64,000 nt of DNA, from assembly GCA_965203505.1 (NCBI GenBank), contig OZ241880.1, forward strand, positions 930,001 to 994,000, in the 5' to 3' direction. A model generated the notes under the pieces. That model saw nothing but the letters and a program-made list of their open reading frames with translations, made no database searches and had not been told where the DNA came from. Source of the stretch: Bin127 sp965203505. GTDB taxonomy: Bacteria > Chloroflexota > Dehalococcoidia > Lucifugimonadales > Lucifugimonadaceae. This document shows, piece by piece, positions 1-7,881 of this stretch (position 1 is the stretch's first letter; the number at the start of each line of letters is the position of its first letter). A program made the translations under genes and the position numbers.

Positions 1-962
1 GTGGATTCGGCGCGTGTCGGGTACGGATTGTCGCGCATCGACTCAAGCATCTGAGTGGCGGTGATGACTGGTTTACCGACCTCGTTGGCGAGCCGGATCA
101 TGCGTTTCTGGGTCGTCGGGACCAAATGCAGCGGCATCTCGACGCCAAGGTCACCGCGTGCGACCATTATGGCATCGGTCTCGTCAAGGATTTCGGCGAG
201 ATTGTCGACGGCTTGTTTTATCTCGATCTTTGCGACGAGTGCCGGGTCGCAACCGGCGTTGGCGAGCCATTTCCGCACTGCGCGCAGATCTTGTCGATTA
301 CGGATGTAAGACAGTCCGACGAAATCGACGTCGGCTTCGACGGCGAATTTCAGAGCTTCGACGGTTTCATCAGTGAAGTAATCGAGCGTCGATGTATTGC
401 CTGGAGCGGTAACCGCTTTATCGCTCTGGATGAGGCCGCCGCGACGGATCGTGCAGTGGATTTCGTGCGCTTCGACTTTGTCTACGCGCATCTCAACAGC
501 ACCTTCATCGATCAAGATTCGGGCACGAGGTTTGATGTCGTGGTGTAGGCCGGCGGGCCACACAGTACCTTGGTTGGGAGTGGTTAAGACACGCTCACCA
601 GTCAGTACGAATTTATCGCGCGCTACGACAGGTATGCCTAACCTGCCGTTCTCCATTACCGCGAGGTGGTCGTCTACAGTTCCGATGCGATATTTTGGCC
701 CTGGAAGGTCGGCGAGTATGCCGATGGAGACGCCCATCTGATCAGCGGCTTCGCGAACGGCGTTGACGTATTCGAAATGTTGGCGTGAATCGCCATGCGA
801 GAGGTTGAGTCGAGCAACTGACATTCCGGCACGAATGAGTGCGCGCGCTTTTGCAACGTTGCCGGTTGCGGGACCGATTGTGCAAACGATCCGCGTTCGC
901 GGCAGATTTTTGACGAATGGTGGGAGCGGTTGCATTAGTTGCAGTTCGTTTAATGGTGTCAT
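1..962 (-). CDS. pyk: Pyruvate kinase, 3' end beyond the window
   Basis: Glycolytic enzyme making pyruvate and ATP from phosphoenolpyruvate and ADP. Reading the reverse strand from an ATG at 962 gives about 320 residues and runs off the window start. The N-terminal motif TRIVCTIGPATGN is followed by GMSVARLNLSHGDS, then KIEIKQAV with the catalytic Lys and metal-binding Glu, and DAIMVARGDLGVEMP, the family signature. The last visible part, GKPVITATQMLESM, is also typical. About 150 C-terminal residues are missing only because the window ends. A stop codon lies two codons upstream of the ATG, so the start is at 962 or at the Met nine codons later. No strong ribosome site is visible. Confidence 0.93.
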   Translation of the reverse strand, partial: MTPLNELQLMQPLPPFVKNLPRTRIVCTIGPATGNVAKARALIRAGMSVARLNLSHGDSRQHFEYVNAVREAADQMGVSIGILADLPGPKYRIGTVDDHLAVMENGRLGIPVVARDKFVLTGERVLTTPNQGTVWPAGLHHDIKPRARILIDEGAVEMRVDKVEAHEIHCTIRRGGLIQSDKAVTAPGNTSTLDYFTDETVEALKFAVEADVDFVGLSYIRNRQDLRAVRKWLANAGCDPALVAKIEIKQAVDNLAEILDETDAIMVARGDLGVEMPLHLVPTTQKRMIRLANEVGKPVITATQMLESMRDNPYPTRAES

Positions 963-1053
963 CAACTACGTCTCGGTTTAATGTATAACGTCTCGCGAGT
1001 TCCACTGCGGAAGCGACCAAAAGAAGCCGAGAATCGACCTGATTAATCGTCTT

Positions 1054-1062
1054 TGATATGAT
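1054..1062 (+). promoter_or_regulatory. Possible extended -10 element (TGATATGAT)
   Basis: TGA directly before TATGAT makes an extended -10 in the gap between the divergent pyruvate kinase gene and the zinc-ribbon gene. No clear -35 is visible. It would start a transcript about 55 bases before the preferred TTG start at 1123. Confidence 0.35.
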
Positions 1063-1122
1063 TAAGTTAGATGTTCACGTGGCGGTTTGCGCCGATTGGG
1101 AAACACGCTGGGAGTTGGAAAT

Positions 1123-1836
1123 TTGACCACATTTGAAGCACTGATCGCGTTGCAAGAATTGGATCAAGGATTGCTTCGACAAAGGCAGTCCTACACGCAG
1201 ATTTCGATCGATCTGCAAGACAAAGCGAACCGCCTCAAGGAGTTGCGTGAGAAGTGCGAACATGCGAAACGATCACAGATGCAAGCTGAAGTGGCGATGA
1301 AACGGCTCGAATTGGAGAGGGCATCTGAAAACCAGAATCGTGCAGAGGTCGAAGAGAAACTGTACAGCGGCACCGAGGTGACCAATCCTCGCGACTACTA
1401 CCGGATGGAGTTGCGGGTGCAGGAGCATGCGAACCGTATCGACTCCATCGATGAGCGTATGGAGCCCATTCGGGCCGCCGCGAACGAAGCTCGTCAAGTG
1501 CATTCCGACCTTCAGACGCAACTCGATGAGATGGAAATTGATTGGACCGAGCAGAAACAGGCCGGTACGGATGAGCAGACGCGCATCTCTCGGGAGTACA
1601 ACGAGGCATTGAAGCACCGGAACGAGACGGCCGATGCGATCCCGCAACAGCACTTGGGCGAATACACCCGACTGTTCAAGAGCAACGGAGGCGTGGCGGT
1701 TACGGTGGTTGAACGCGATATCTGCGCCGGTTGTTCAGAACGGGTTTCGATGGGGGAGTTGAACGTACTCAAACGGGCTACCGATCCCATCTTGTGCCAC
1801 TGCGGCAAGTACCTGATCACGCTCAGCACGGACTGA
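1123..1836 (+). CDS. Coiled-coil protein with C-terminal C4 zinc ribbon (DUF164 type)
   Basis: The first about 180 residues are charged and helical, consistent with a long antiparallel coiled coil. The end carries a zinc ribbon, CAGC near the C-terminus paired with a later CHCG. This order matches the bacterial C4-type zinc ribbon family (PF02591), whose members are proposed nucleic-acid or ribosome-associated proteins; the exact function is not established. The frame is open from a TTG at 1087, but the TTG at 1123 is preferred because GGGAG precedes it by about eight bases and the family starts close to the helical region. The recombinase-like gene follows after six bases, so the two are probably co-transcribed. 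Confidence 0.8.
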   Translation: MTTFEALIALQELDQGLLRQRQSYTQISIDLQDKANRLKELREKCEHAKRSQMQAEVAMKRLELERASENQNRAEVEEKLYSGTEVTNPRDYYRMELRVQEHANRIDSIDERMEPIRAAANEARQVHSDLQTQLDEMEIDWTEQKQAGTDEQTRISREYNEALKHRNETADAIPQQHLGEYTRLFKSNGGVAVTVVERDICAGCSERVSMGELNVLKRATDPILCHCGKYLITLSTD

Positions 1837-1842
1837 CGACGT

Positions 1843-3465
1843 ATGCGCGCCATCGGTTATGTTCGGCGCCGGGTAACAGACGGGGAAGTCGAGGCGCCAG
1901 ATACTTTGACTGTCCAGGAAATGGCCGGTTCGATGGATGCTGCGGCCGGGTCTTGGGGGCAGATTAAAGAGATCGAGAGTCGATTGAGGCAGACGACGAC
2001 CGATCCGGTCATGCAGATCATCGAATTTTGCCGATCGGGTGGCCATCAACTTACGACAATTCTGGGGACTGAGATCGAAAACCCTCTGCTAGAAGGTGTC
2101 GAGGCTGAACTGAACGAAGGAGTGGGTTCAGCGTTTAAGCGTCAGATACCGGAGGAGTTTGGCGACGCACAATTTGCCGACTTGATGGAGTTTATCGAGG
2201 GGCGGCACGGCAGACCGGCGTTGGTTGTAATCCCTGATTCTTCGCACTTGGCGCCCGATCTAGAGACGTTAGTGGAGCGGCTCTTGTACATCCGCAGATC
2301 TGGATCTGACGCGATCTGCACCGACATGGAAATGCCGGACCCGCTGCAAAACGGGGAAGAGTTGTTGGGTTTGCGAGGTGAGCCTGATTGGTTGAGAAAA
2401 CGGATTCGGGAGAAGATCCGCGAGAAGGCATCACGCGGGAAGGTGCTGGGACGGACTCCGTACGGGTATCGGTGCGGTGCTGATGGCACACTGAAACCCG
2501 TTCCTGAAGAGGCGAGCGTAGTCAGGAAAATCTTCGAATGGTACGCTGGTGGTCCCGAAACAGAATCCGATGAGACTGTCTCGGGTGCGTCTAACGGACT
2601 AGGGATGCGATTGATCGCTCAGCGATTGGCGAGCGAAAACACTCCTACTCGCACCGGCAAACCGTGGTCGACTGCGACGGTTTCGATCATCCTCAAAAAC
2701 CGTGTTTACGTGGGCACCTATTCCCGCTACGGTTTCATGGTGTCAGGAAATCACGAGCCGATAATCGGAAGGTCGTTGTTCCGCAAAGCGCAGGACGCGT
2801 TGATGGTCAAACAGCGGCAGCGCAGGCTTTCGAAATCGGAGGACCCATTCTTGCTTGGCGGATTGTTGACGTGCGGGCAGTGCGGCCACGGGGTTCCCGG
2901 TTTAACACGGCGTCGAACTTGGCGTCGGCAGGACGACACTACCGCGTCGAAAACTTATCGTTACTACGAGTTCTACGAATGCCAGCATCGTCGTGCCGCG
3001 AAGAACGGCGATGGCAATGGTTTCAGGTGTCCGAAATGGCGAGCCAACGATTTGGACGGTGAAGTGCGTAAGGCGATCGGAAGCTGGGAACCGGAGGTCG
3101 TGAGTCAGATTCGGCCTAAGGAGATGCGGCTATCGCTGGAAGAACAGCTGGAAAACGCAGAGAAGACGTTTTTGAGCGAAGCACGCGTTGTATCCACGGG
3201 CCGTGGCGATCTCGAAAATCTGGAACCGTTTGTATCCGAAATCAAACGCCTGCGCCAGCAGATCGAAGATGCAAACGCGGCGATCGGCACATCGGGCGGG
3301 ACCGCGAACGGCAAGGTGAAACGCGAGCGACTCACGAGGGACCTGATCGCTGATGCGGTCGGGTCTGGAGACGTCAACCGAGCTCGAGAAGCATTGGCGG
3401 CGCTTGTCGACGACGTGGTGGTGAATGAAGAGTCGGTGACAGTGAATCCGCGGGTCGCTGGTTAG
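1843..3465 (+). CDS. Large serine recombinase homologue with degenerate catalytic domain
   Basis: Domain order is that of large serine recombinases: an N-terminal resolvase-like region (about 1-165), a recombinase DNA-binding domain containing GRTPYGYR and a CGQCGHG zinc ribbon (Cys near 343 and 346, further Cys near 385-400), then a coiled coil. In active enzymes the N-terminus reads YxRVS with the nucleophilic serine, and a later motif reads DRLxRD with catalytic arginines. Here the corresponding stretches are YVRRRVTD and PDSSHLAPD, so serine and both arginines appear lost. The C-terminal DNA-binding half is well kept. I infer a protein that still binds DNA but does not recombine it. It lies six bases after the zinc-ribbon gene and 48 bases before rnpB. 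No attachment sites or mobile cargo were seen. Confidence 0.72.
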   Translation: MRAIGYVRRRVTDGEVEAPDTLTVQEMAGSMDAAAGSWGQIKEIESRLRQTTTDPVMQIIEFCRSGGHQLTTILGTEIENPLLEGVEAELNEGVGSAFKRQIPEEFGDAQFADLMEFIEGRHGRPALVVIPDSSHLAPDLETLVERLLYIRRSGSDAICTDMEMPDPLQNGEELLGLRGEPDWLRKRIREKIREKASRGKVLGRTPYGYRCGADGTLKPVPEEASVVRKIFEWYAGGPETESDETVSGASNGLGMRLIAQRLASENTPTRTGKPWSTATVSIILKNRVYVGTYSRYGFMVSGNHEPIIGRSLFRKAQDALMVKQRQRRLSKSEDPFLLGGLLTCGQCGHGVPGLTRRRTWRRQDDTTASKTYRYYEFYECQHRRAAKNGDGNGFRCPKWRANDLDGEVRKAIGSWEPEVVSQIRPKEMRLSLEEQLENAEKTFLSEARVVSTGRGDLENLEPFVSEIKRLRQQIEDANAAIGTSGGTANGKVKRERLTRDLIADAVGSGDVNRAREALAALVDDVVVNEESVTVNPRVAG

Positions 3466-3513
3466 TCGGTTGGTGGTAAGCCAACTCAACGCGGATGTTA
3501 CTCTGAGGTCAGT

Positions 3514-3944
3514 GCGAGGCGGACGGGCGACCGCTGCTGGCTCGTTGTAAGACGATCTGGGAGAGGAAAGTCCGAGCACCGACGGGCAGGAGCGCCTGTT
3601 AACGGCAGGGCGGGGTGACCCGACGGAAAGTGCAACAGAAAGTAAACCGCTTTCGATGTGGGCTTCGAGCCCGAGCTAATCGAGAGTAAGGGCGAACGGG
3701 TGCGGTAAGAGCGCACCGCGTCGGCGGTAACGTCGGCGGCACTGCAAACCCCGCTCGGTGCAAGGCCAAATAGGGGGGCGTCAAGACGAGTGTCCGCGTC
3801 AGCTCCCGGGTAGGCCGCTAGATGTCGCGGGCGACCGCGACGTTAGATGGATGGTCGCACAGGGCGAAAAGTTGTGGGACGAAGGCTCTAGAGCCGTAAA
3901 CCTCATCATTGCCTGGACAGAACTCGGCTTATAGTCCGCCTCGC
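3514..3944 (+). ncRNA. rnpB: RNase P RNA, bacterial type A
   Basis: Catalytic RNA that removes 5' leaders from tRNA precursors. The 5' end carries GCGAGGCGGAC, which pairs perfectly with GTCCGCCTCGC at 3934-3944 to make helix P1. The conserved core follows: GAGGAAAGTCCGAGCACC near 3561-3580, ACAGAA near 3634, and GGCTTATAGTCC at the 3' end. The length, about 430 bases, is within the usual range. Ends were set from the P1 pairing and may differ by a few bases. The remaining 167 bases before the next gene show nothing I can name. Confidence 0.95.
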
Positions 3945-4111
3945 CGGGTTCGGGTGTGGTCAGCGGGTGCAATCGGCAGCTTTCGTTTTGGCAGGGATTA
4001 CTGATTGAGAGGCACCCATCCGCAATGGGAATGACGGTTGAGTGGGCTATGATATAAGCAACTCATCATCGTCTTTCCCCTGCGCGAGACCGGGAAGCGA
4101 AGGTTGGAAAC

Positions 4112-4381
4112 GTGACTACAGCAACCGAAGCCGACAACCAGATCCGACTGGTCAATGCGATCCTGCGTTTGGACGAGAAGATTGACCGTGTGGAAGCACG
4201 TCTTGATCGCCGTTTCGACCAAGTGGATCGCCGTTTAGAGCAACTGGAATCTCGCATCGCCCGGATCGAAGATGCCGTATTCGAGATCCGCGACTATCTG
4301 CAACGCGCCGAGCCTAGAGGCATCGGGTTCAGTTCAGCGTCGCAGTCTGCGATGCCTGAGCCGGGTGAAGTCGTAGGATAG
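4112..4381 (+). CDS. Small coiled-coil protein of unknown function
   Basis: An 89-residue protein with GTG start. Residues about 12-70 form an unbroken heptad pattern rich in Leu, Ile, Arg, Asp and Glu (for example RLDEKIDRVEARLDRRF), so a dimeric or trimeric coiled coil is likely. The last 20 residues are low-complexity. A weak AAGG lies nine bases before the start. It is convergent with the next gene, 26 bases apart. I do not recognise a family. Such short Arg/Asp-rich helical proteins can be hard to tell from chance open frames, but the regular heptads support a real product. Confidence 0.6.
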   Translation: MTTATEADNQIRLVNAILRLDEKIDRVEARLDRRFDQVDRRLEQLESRIARIEDAVFEIRDYLQRAEPRGIGFSSASQSAMPEPGEVVG

Positions 4382-4407
4382 CTTCTCTTTTACTGGGGGT
4401 GGCTGAT

Positions 4408-5370
4408 TCAATTGTTCCTTCGCATCCATGCGAAGTCGTTTTCTTGACTGTTCTTGTCGCCGATCAACACGATGTATTGACCGCGCCCTTTCGCTTGGCG
4501 ATAGTAGATCCGATCTGTCAACGTGGGTCGAATCTCGAGCCAAGGTTCGGCGGAACCGACTCTCTCGCCGCGCATGATCTGCGGATTGTCGTTGAGGCGT
4601 ACCAGATCATCGAATACCTGTTTTGTATCTCGCGCTTGTATCAGTCGCGCATCACCATTGCGTGCCAAGGTTAGATTGGGGAATACGGCTCCGATGAAGT
4701 CGTGTTTAGAAGCCTCCCCGTTTGATGATGCCGCATAGGGTAGGCGCCCACATTTGCTGTGGTCGCGCCGTAGAGTGTTGAGCGATCGACTGGTGTGCCT
4801 TAATTTCCGCCTTAGATTCTTACTTTCCTTTTCCGCTTTTCGTCGTCGATCGCGCTCTTCTGTGACACGCGCGTTGATAGACGGCCTAACTGAAACATCT
4901 TTTTCAGTCCGAGACTCTTGAAGCGCCTGGAGTTTTTCTTCGGCTGTTTCGAGATTTGCTTCTGCTCTGGCGCGGCTGGTTTGCTCCTCCGCGAAGGCAT
5001 CAACGTACTGTTGTTGGATCTGGTCGAGTTGTTGGCGCAACTCTATGACTGCTGGCAGTTCACTGCGGCGCCTGAATGAATTGAGTTCCCGGCTGGCGCG
5101 CCTTAATGTCCGTCTGTTTTGTCTACGTGAATGTTCAGATTCTTTGAGCAGATTACGGACATCTGCGAGTTCCCGCTCAACGCGCTGGCGTTTCTTTCGC
5201 TCTGAACTAAGTTCGGTCGTTTGTTGCTTGGCAATGTCAAGCAACTGTTTGACGCGATCGATATAGTGTTCGAACTGGTTTTCAGAGTTGAGTGGCAGTA
5301 GTGCCTCGGTATAGGAGCGTTGTTGAATTCCTGCGCGTTGGTTGATCCATTCGGCTAGTGACTGTCTCAA
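4408..5370 (-). CDS. Coiled-coil protein with RelE-like C-terminal domain
   Basis: 320 residues in two parts. Residues about 30-205 are strongly charged and helical, consistent with a long coiled coil. After a short linker with GRLPYAASSNG comes a compact domain (about 215-320) ending in RIYYRQAKGRGQYIVLIGDK and NDFAWMRR. This tail has the strand pattern of RelE/HigB-type ribonuclease toxins, where a beta hairpin of this kind closes the fold. That assignment is by motif shape only. The start is a TTG, since a stop lies six codons upstream and no ATG is available. No antitoxin-like gene is adjacent, which is odd for a RelE toxin. It could instead be a structural or regulatory protein using the same fold. 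Confidence 0.55.
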   Translation of the reverse strand: MRQSLAEWINQRAGIQQRSYTEALLPLNSENQFEHYIDRVKQLLDIAKQQTTELSSERKKRQRVERELADVRNLLKESEHSRRQNRRTLRRASRELNSFRRRSELPAVIELRQQLDQIQQQYVDAFAEEQTSRARAEANLETAEEKLQALQESRTEKDVSVRPSINARVTEERDRRRKAEKESKNLRRKLRHTSRSLNTLRRDHSKCGRLPYAASSNGEASKHDFIGAVFPNLTLARNGDARLIQARDTKQVFDDLVRLNDNPQIMRGERVGSAEPWLEIRPTLTDRIYYRQAKGRGQYIVLIGDKNSQENDFAWMRRNN

Positions 5371-5492
5371 TGATGTTTTGGGTATTTATTGGTGTGATTC
5401 GTTGTGGGTCATGTAAAAACCCCATTCTCAATGTTGAATCTACCAAGTGCAAATCCGCTTCGCCGAATGGGCGATGAGCGGAGATGATGGAA

Positions 5493-5852
5493 TCAATCCT
5501 GTGCGGTCAATTCGATCATCCGGTTGACGAATTGCCTAGTTAGCTCGCGGTTCTCTTCGAACTGGTGGTCTTCCATCCAGCCGTGGTAGAAATTCGAATG
5601 AAGGGCTTCTGCTGCTTTGAAGTTTGAGAAAAGGATTGGTTCTTCGACTTCGTCTGCGAAGCGTTTGACGAACTGCGTCGTAGCGGCGTGTTTTTGAGCG
5701 CGGATGCCTCGGCGGTGCATCTCAGCGATGGCGACATGGGACGCGGCGCCCCAGAGTTTCTCAGATGCTTGAAAAATGTCGCCAGCTTCGTATTCGCGAT
5801 CAGCATCGCGTAGGAATTGTTGCGCCAAGGCGGCGTGTTCGGTTGCTAGCAT
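5493..5852 (-). CDS. HEPN-like (PaREP1-type) small helical protein
   Basis: 119 residues, all helical. QASEKLWGAASHVAIAEMHRRG followed by an Arg-x6-His arrangement (RGIRAQKH) fits the PaREP1/HEPN group, in which R-x4-6-H can form a ribonuclease centre. Members often pair with a nucleotidyltransferase or sit in toxin-antitoxin and defence patches; here the neighbours are a VapC/Phd pair and a RelE-like fusion but no nucleotidyltransferase. Start is the ATG at 5852. The upstream VapC gene ends 65 bases away. Role as toxin is inference; many PaREP1 proteins have no known activity. Confidence 0.6.
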   Translation of the reverse strand: MLATEHAALAQQFLRDADREYEAGDIFQASEKLWGAASHVAIAEMHRRGIRAQKHAATTQFVKRFADEVEEPILFSNFKAAEALHSNFYHGWMEDHQFEENRELTRQFVNRMIELTAQD

Positions 5853-5917
5853 TTCATCCGAATTCTATTGTGTTCCGTACGTTGAAGCGTCTGGCTTGGT
5901 CGAATGTCGTTGTCGTT

Positions 5918-6304
5918 TCACCAGAGCCGCTGGACACCGTAACGGTCGAACAGGGTTTCGTTGGAGACTAGCACTAGATCGTTTGATATTGCTTGCGCGA
6001 TCAGAAGTCGGTCGAACGGGTCGCGATGTGGGCCGGGCAGCGATCCGGCGCGGAGGGCGTGTTGTACGGTGGTTGGCAGTTCATCAAATCCATCACCCGC
6101 AACCCTGTTGCGAAAGTCATTTACCAGCGCTGCAACGCTCGGCATTTTGCCTAGTCGATACTTAGTAGCGATTTCCCACGCGGAAGCGGCACTGACGAAC
6201 TTGTCGTTTGACGAATCTGCTATTGCTTGCCGCGCTTTCGATGGAAGTCGCTGGTTTCCAGAGAACCACCACACGATTGCGTGAGTATCCAACAACAATC
6301 GCAT
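5918..6304 (-). CDS. vapC: VapC-type PIN-domain toxin
   Basis: A PIN-domain ribonuclease that would cleave RNA unless bound by its antitoxin. MRLLLDTHAIVWW gives the first acidic residue, SAASAWEIATKYRLGK the second Glu, and HRDPFDRLLIAQA the third acidic site, followed by LVLVSND-like strand sequence (LVLVSNE). At 128 residues it has the usual length. It begins three bases after the antitoxin stop on the same strand, a standard type II toxin-antitoxin arrangement. Of all the accessory genes here this is the clearest. Confidence 0.9.
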   Translation of the reverse strand: MRLLLDTHAIVWWFSGNQRLPSKARQAIADSSNDKFVSAASAWEIATKYRLGKMPSVAALVNDFRNRVAGDGFDELPTTVQHALRAGSLPGPHRDPFDRLLIAQAISNDLVLVSNETLFDRYGVQRLW

Positions 6305-6307
6305 CGA

Positions 6308-6541
6308 TTAACCACCCTCCCACAGCTTCAACTCATCTTCTGGCAACGGATCGAAGAAACTGTCGTCCAATTCGATCAGCCCCTTCATTGACCCGAACTG
6401 CGGTTTTCCTTTGGGTGCGTACGGGACTAGCTTTGCAACTGGCTTGCCGTTTCGGGCAATTACCACATCTTCTCCGGCCTCAACTTCAACCAGCAACCGC
6501 GAGAGGTGAGTTTTCGCTTCATGCACGTTTACGGTAACCAT
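6308..6541 (-). CDS. Phd/YefM-family antitoxin paired with VapC
   Basis: 77 residues. The N-terminal half VNVHEAKTHLSRLLVEVEAGEDVVIARNGKPVAKLVP is the classic Phd/YefM DNA-binding fold; the C-terminal tail DDSFFDPLPEDELKLWEGG is acidic and is likely the segment that wraps the toxin. ATG at 6541 is chosen over the GTG at 6544 because AAGGAG lies six bases before it. These antitoxins normally repress their own promoter as a complex with the toxin; no operator could be defined in the 110-base upstream gap. Confidence 0.9.
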   Translation of the reverse strand: MVTVNVHEAKTHLSRLLVEVEAGEDVVIARNGKPVAKLVPYAPKGKPQFGSMKGLIELDDSFFDPLPEDELKLWEGG

Positions 6542-6654
6542 CACTTACTCCTTGAGTGCGTGGTTAGCTAATTATATGACTAATCACAAGGCCGCGTGAA
6601 AACGGGATTTAACCAGCGGGACTTCGGCATCAACCCTGAGCGGGTTAGCGGCGC

Positions 6655-6897
6655 TTAATCGACGACTTCCAGCGTAGCGATGCGGGGGGCGTGGATGTTT
6701 AGGGATGCCCACATGAACTGGTAGACGGCGTCGGTCATTGGGACGCATTCGGGGCAATCTTCGTTGGTGCCGGCGTTGTACTTGACCTTCATGTAGTCGT
6801 CGGTGAGTTCGAGCAGTTCAAGCGAACCGCCTTCAGAACCGACCATGACGCCGATGTTGTCCATGACCATGTTTATCGCCGGGTCTGCCGTTTTCAT
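6655..6897 (-). CDS. NifU C-terminal-like small protein
   Basis: 80 residues resembling the NifU/Nfu C-terminal domain, which carries Fe-S clusters through a CxxC pair. The visible pattern is an N-terminal helix ending in VGSEGGSLELLEL, a strand YMKVKYNAG, then EDCPECVPM with the two cysteines, then a helix and final strand ATLEVVD. In true Nfu domains the motif is usually CxxC followed by S or P, so the match is good but not exact. It could act as a scaffold or simply share the fold. It lies downstream of the beta-hydroxyacid dehydrogenase gene on the same strand. Confidence 0.55.
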   Translation of the reverse strand: MKTADPAINMVMDNIGVMVGSEGGSLELLELTDDYMKVKYNAGTNEDCPECVPMTDAVYQFMWASLNIHAPRIATLEVVD

Positions 6898-6957
6898 TTG
6901 TGTCGTCCTTGGGTCATTGAGGATTTCAGTGTGATTTTAATCCAGGGTGTTTGAGGC

Positions 6958-7854
6958 TCAACCGTCCACCTTTAGGTCGACGTTTGAGATCTGCTGTTGG
7001 ATTTCGCCGATGATTTCCCCTCGCTTCTTGCCCCAACCGCGGTTTAGGCCTTCGATCATGCGCGCTTCGGTCAGGTTGCCTAATGGCAGGGGAACTTGCA
7101 CGGAACGGCCAATCTCGTTTGCCAGTCGAACGTCCTTGGCCATGAGTTCCAGATAGAAGGTGTATTCGGTGTCGTCGTAGTCTTCCGGTGGGCGTTCGAA
7201 GCCGTCGAAGGGACGGCGCTTACCGCCGGAGCCTTCGTGGATCGCCTTAACTAAGACATCGAAGTCGACGCCTGCTTTGACCCCGGCGGTAATGACTTCC
7301 ATGCGCGCCATACCGACTGTGGCGCCGAACAGTTGGTTCATTTGTTTGCAGATTGTGCCGGTGCCGATACCGCCGCAGTACTGGACTTTGTCGCCCATTG
7401 CGTCTAGCGTGGGTTTGATGGCGTCATAGGCATCACGGTCGCCCCCGACGTACACGGCAAGGTCGCGTTCCTGCGCTCCTACGACGCCGCCACTGACTGG
7501 GGCGTCGAGGAAAGTGATCCCTTGGTCGGCGTATCGACGGTGGAGGGATTGGACCATGTCGAGCGAGTTGGAGGTGCAGTCGATAACGACGGTGCCTTCA
7601 TCAACGCCATCGGCGATGCCATCGTCGCCGAAGCTCACGGCGTCGACGTGTGGCGGCATGGGTAGGCAGGTGACGACTAGGTCTTTTCCGGATGCGGCTT
7701 CGGCGGGAGTATCGGCCCAGTTTGCGCCGTCTTCTAGCATGTCGGTGGCTGATTCGGGACGGAGGTCGTGGACGGTGAATTCGTCGGCAGCGGTCATCAT
7801 GTGTTTTGCCATGGGCTTGCCCATGTGTCCGATGCCGATCCATGCGATTTTCAT
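6958..7854 (-). CDS. NAD(P)-dependent beta-hydroxyacid dehydrogenase (3-hydroxyisobutyrate dehydrogenase family)
   Basis: 298 residues. The Rossmann start MKIAWIGIGHMGKPMAKHM binds the dinucleotide. DAPVSGGVVGAQERDLAVYVGG is the family's substrate-side motif, and GTGTICKQMNQ contains the catalytic Lys and following Asn. Members oxidise 3-hydroxyisobutyrate, tartronate semialdehyde, glyoxylate partners and similar acids; the exact substrate cannot be read from sequence. The gene follows the peptide-type ABC permeases on the same strand with 27 bases between, so the importer may supply its substrate or a precursor. Confidence 0.88.
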   Translation of the reverse strand: MKIAWIGIGHMGKPMAKHMMTAADEFTVHDLRPESATDMLEDGANWADTPAEAASGKDLVVTCLPMPPHVDAVSFGDDGIADGVDEGTVVIDCTSNSLDMVQSLHRRYADQGITFLDAPVSGGVVGAQERDLAVYVGGDRDAYDAIKPTLDAMGDKVQYCGGIGTGTICKQMNQLFGATVGMARMEVITAGVKAGVDFDVLVKAIHEGSGGKRRPFDGFERPPEDYDDTEYTFYLELMAKDVRLANEIGRSVQVPLPLGNLTEARMIEGLNRGWGKKRGEIIGEIQQQISNVDLKVDG

Positions 7855-7881
7855 TTGTGGAATCTCTCTAGTTTTGTTGTC

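Noticed and set aside
126..548. Forward open frames near the window start
   Set aside because: They lie antisense to pyruvate kinase, which is recognised by several motifs.
1843..3465. Active mobile element
   Set aside because: Catalytic residues seem lost, and no attachment sites, cargo or target duplication were seen.
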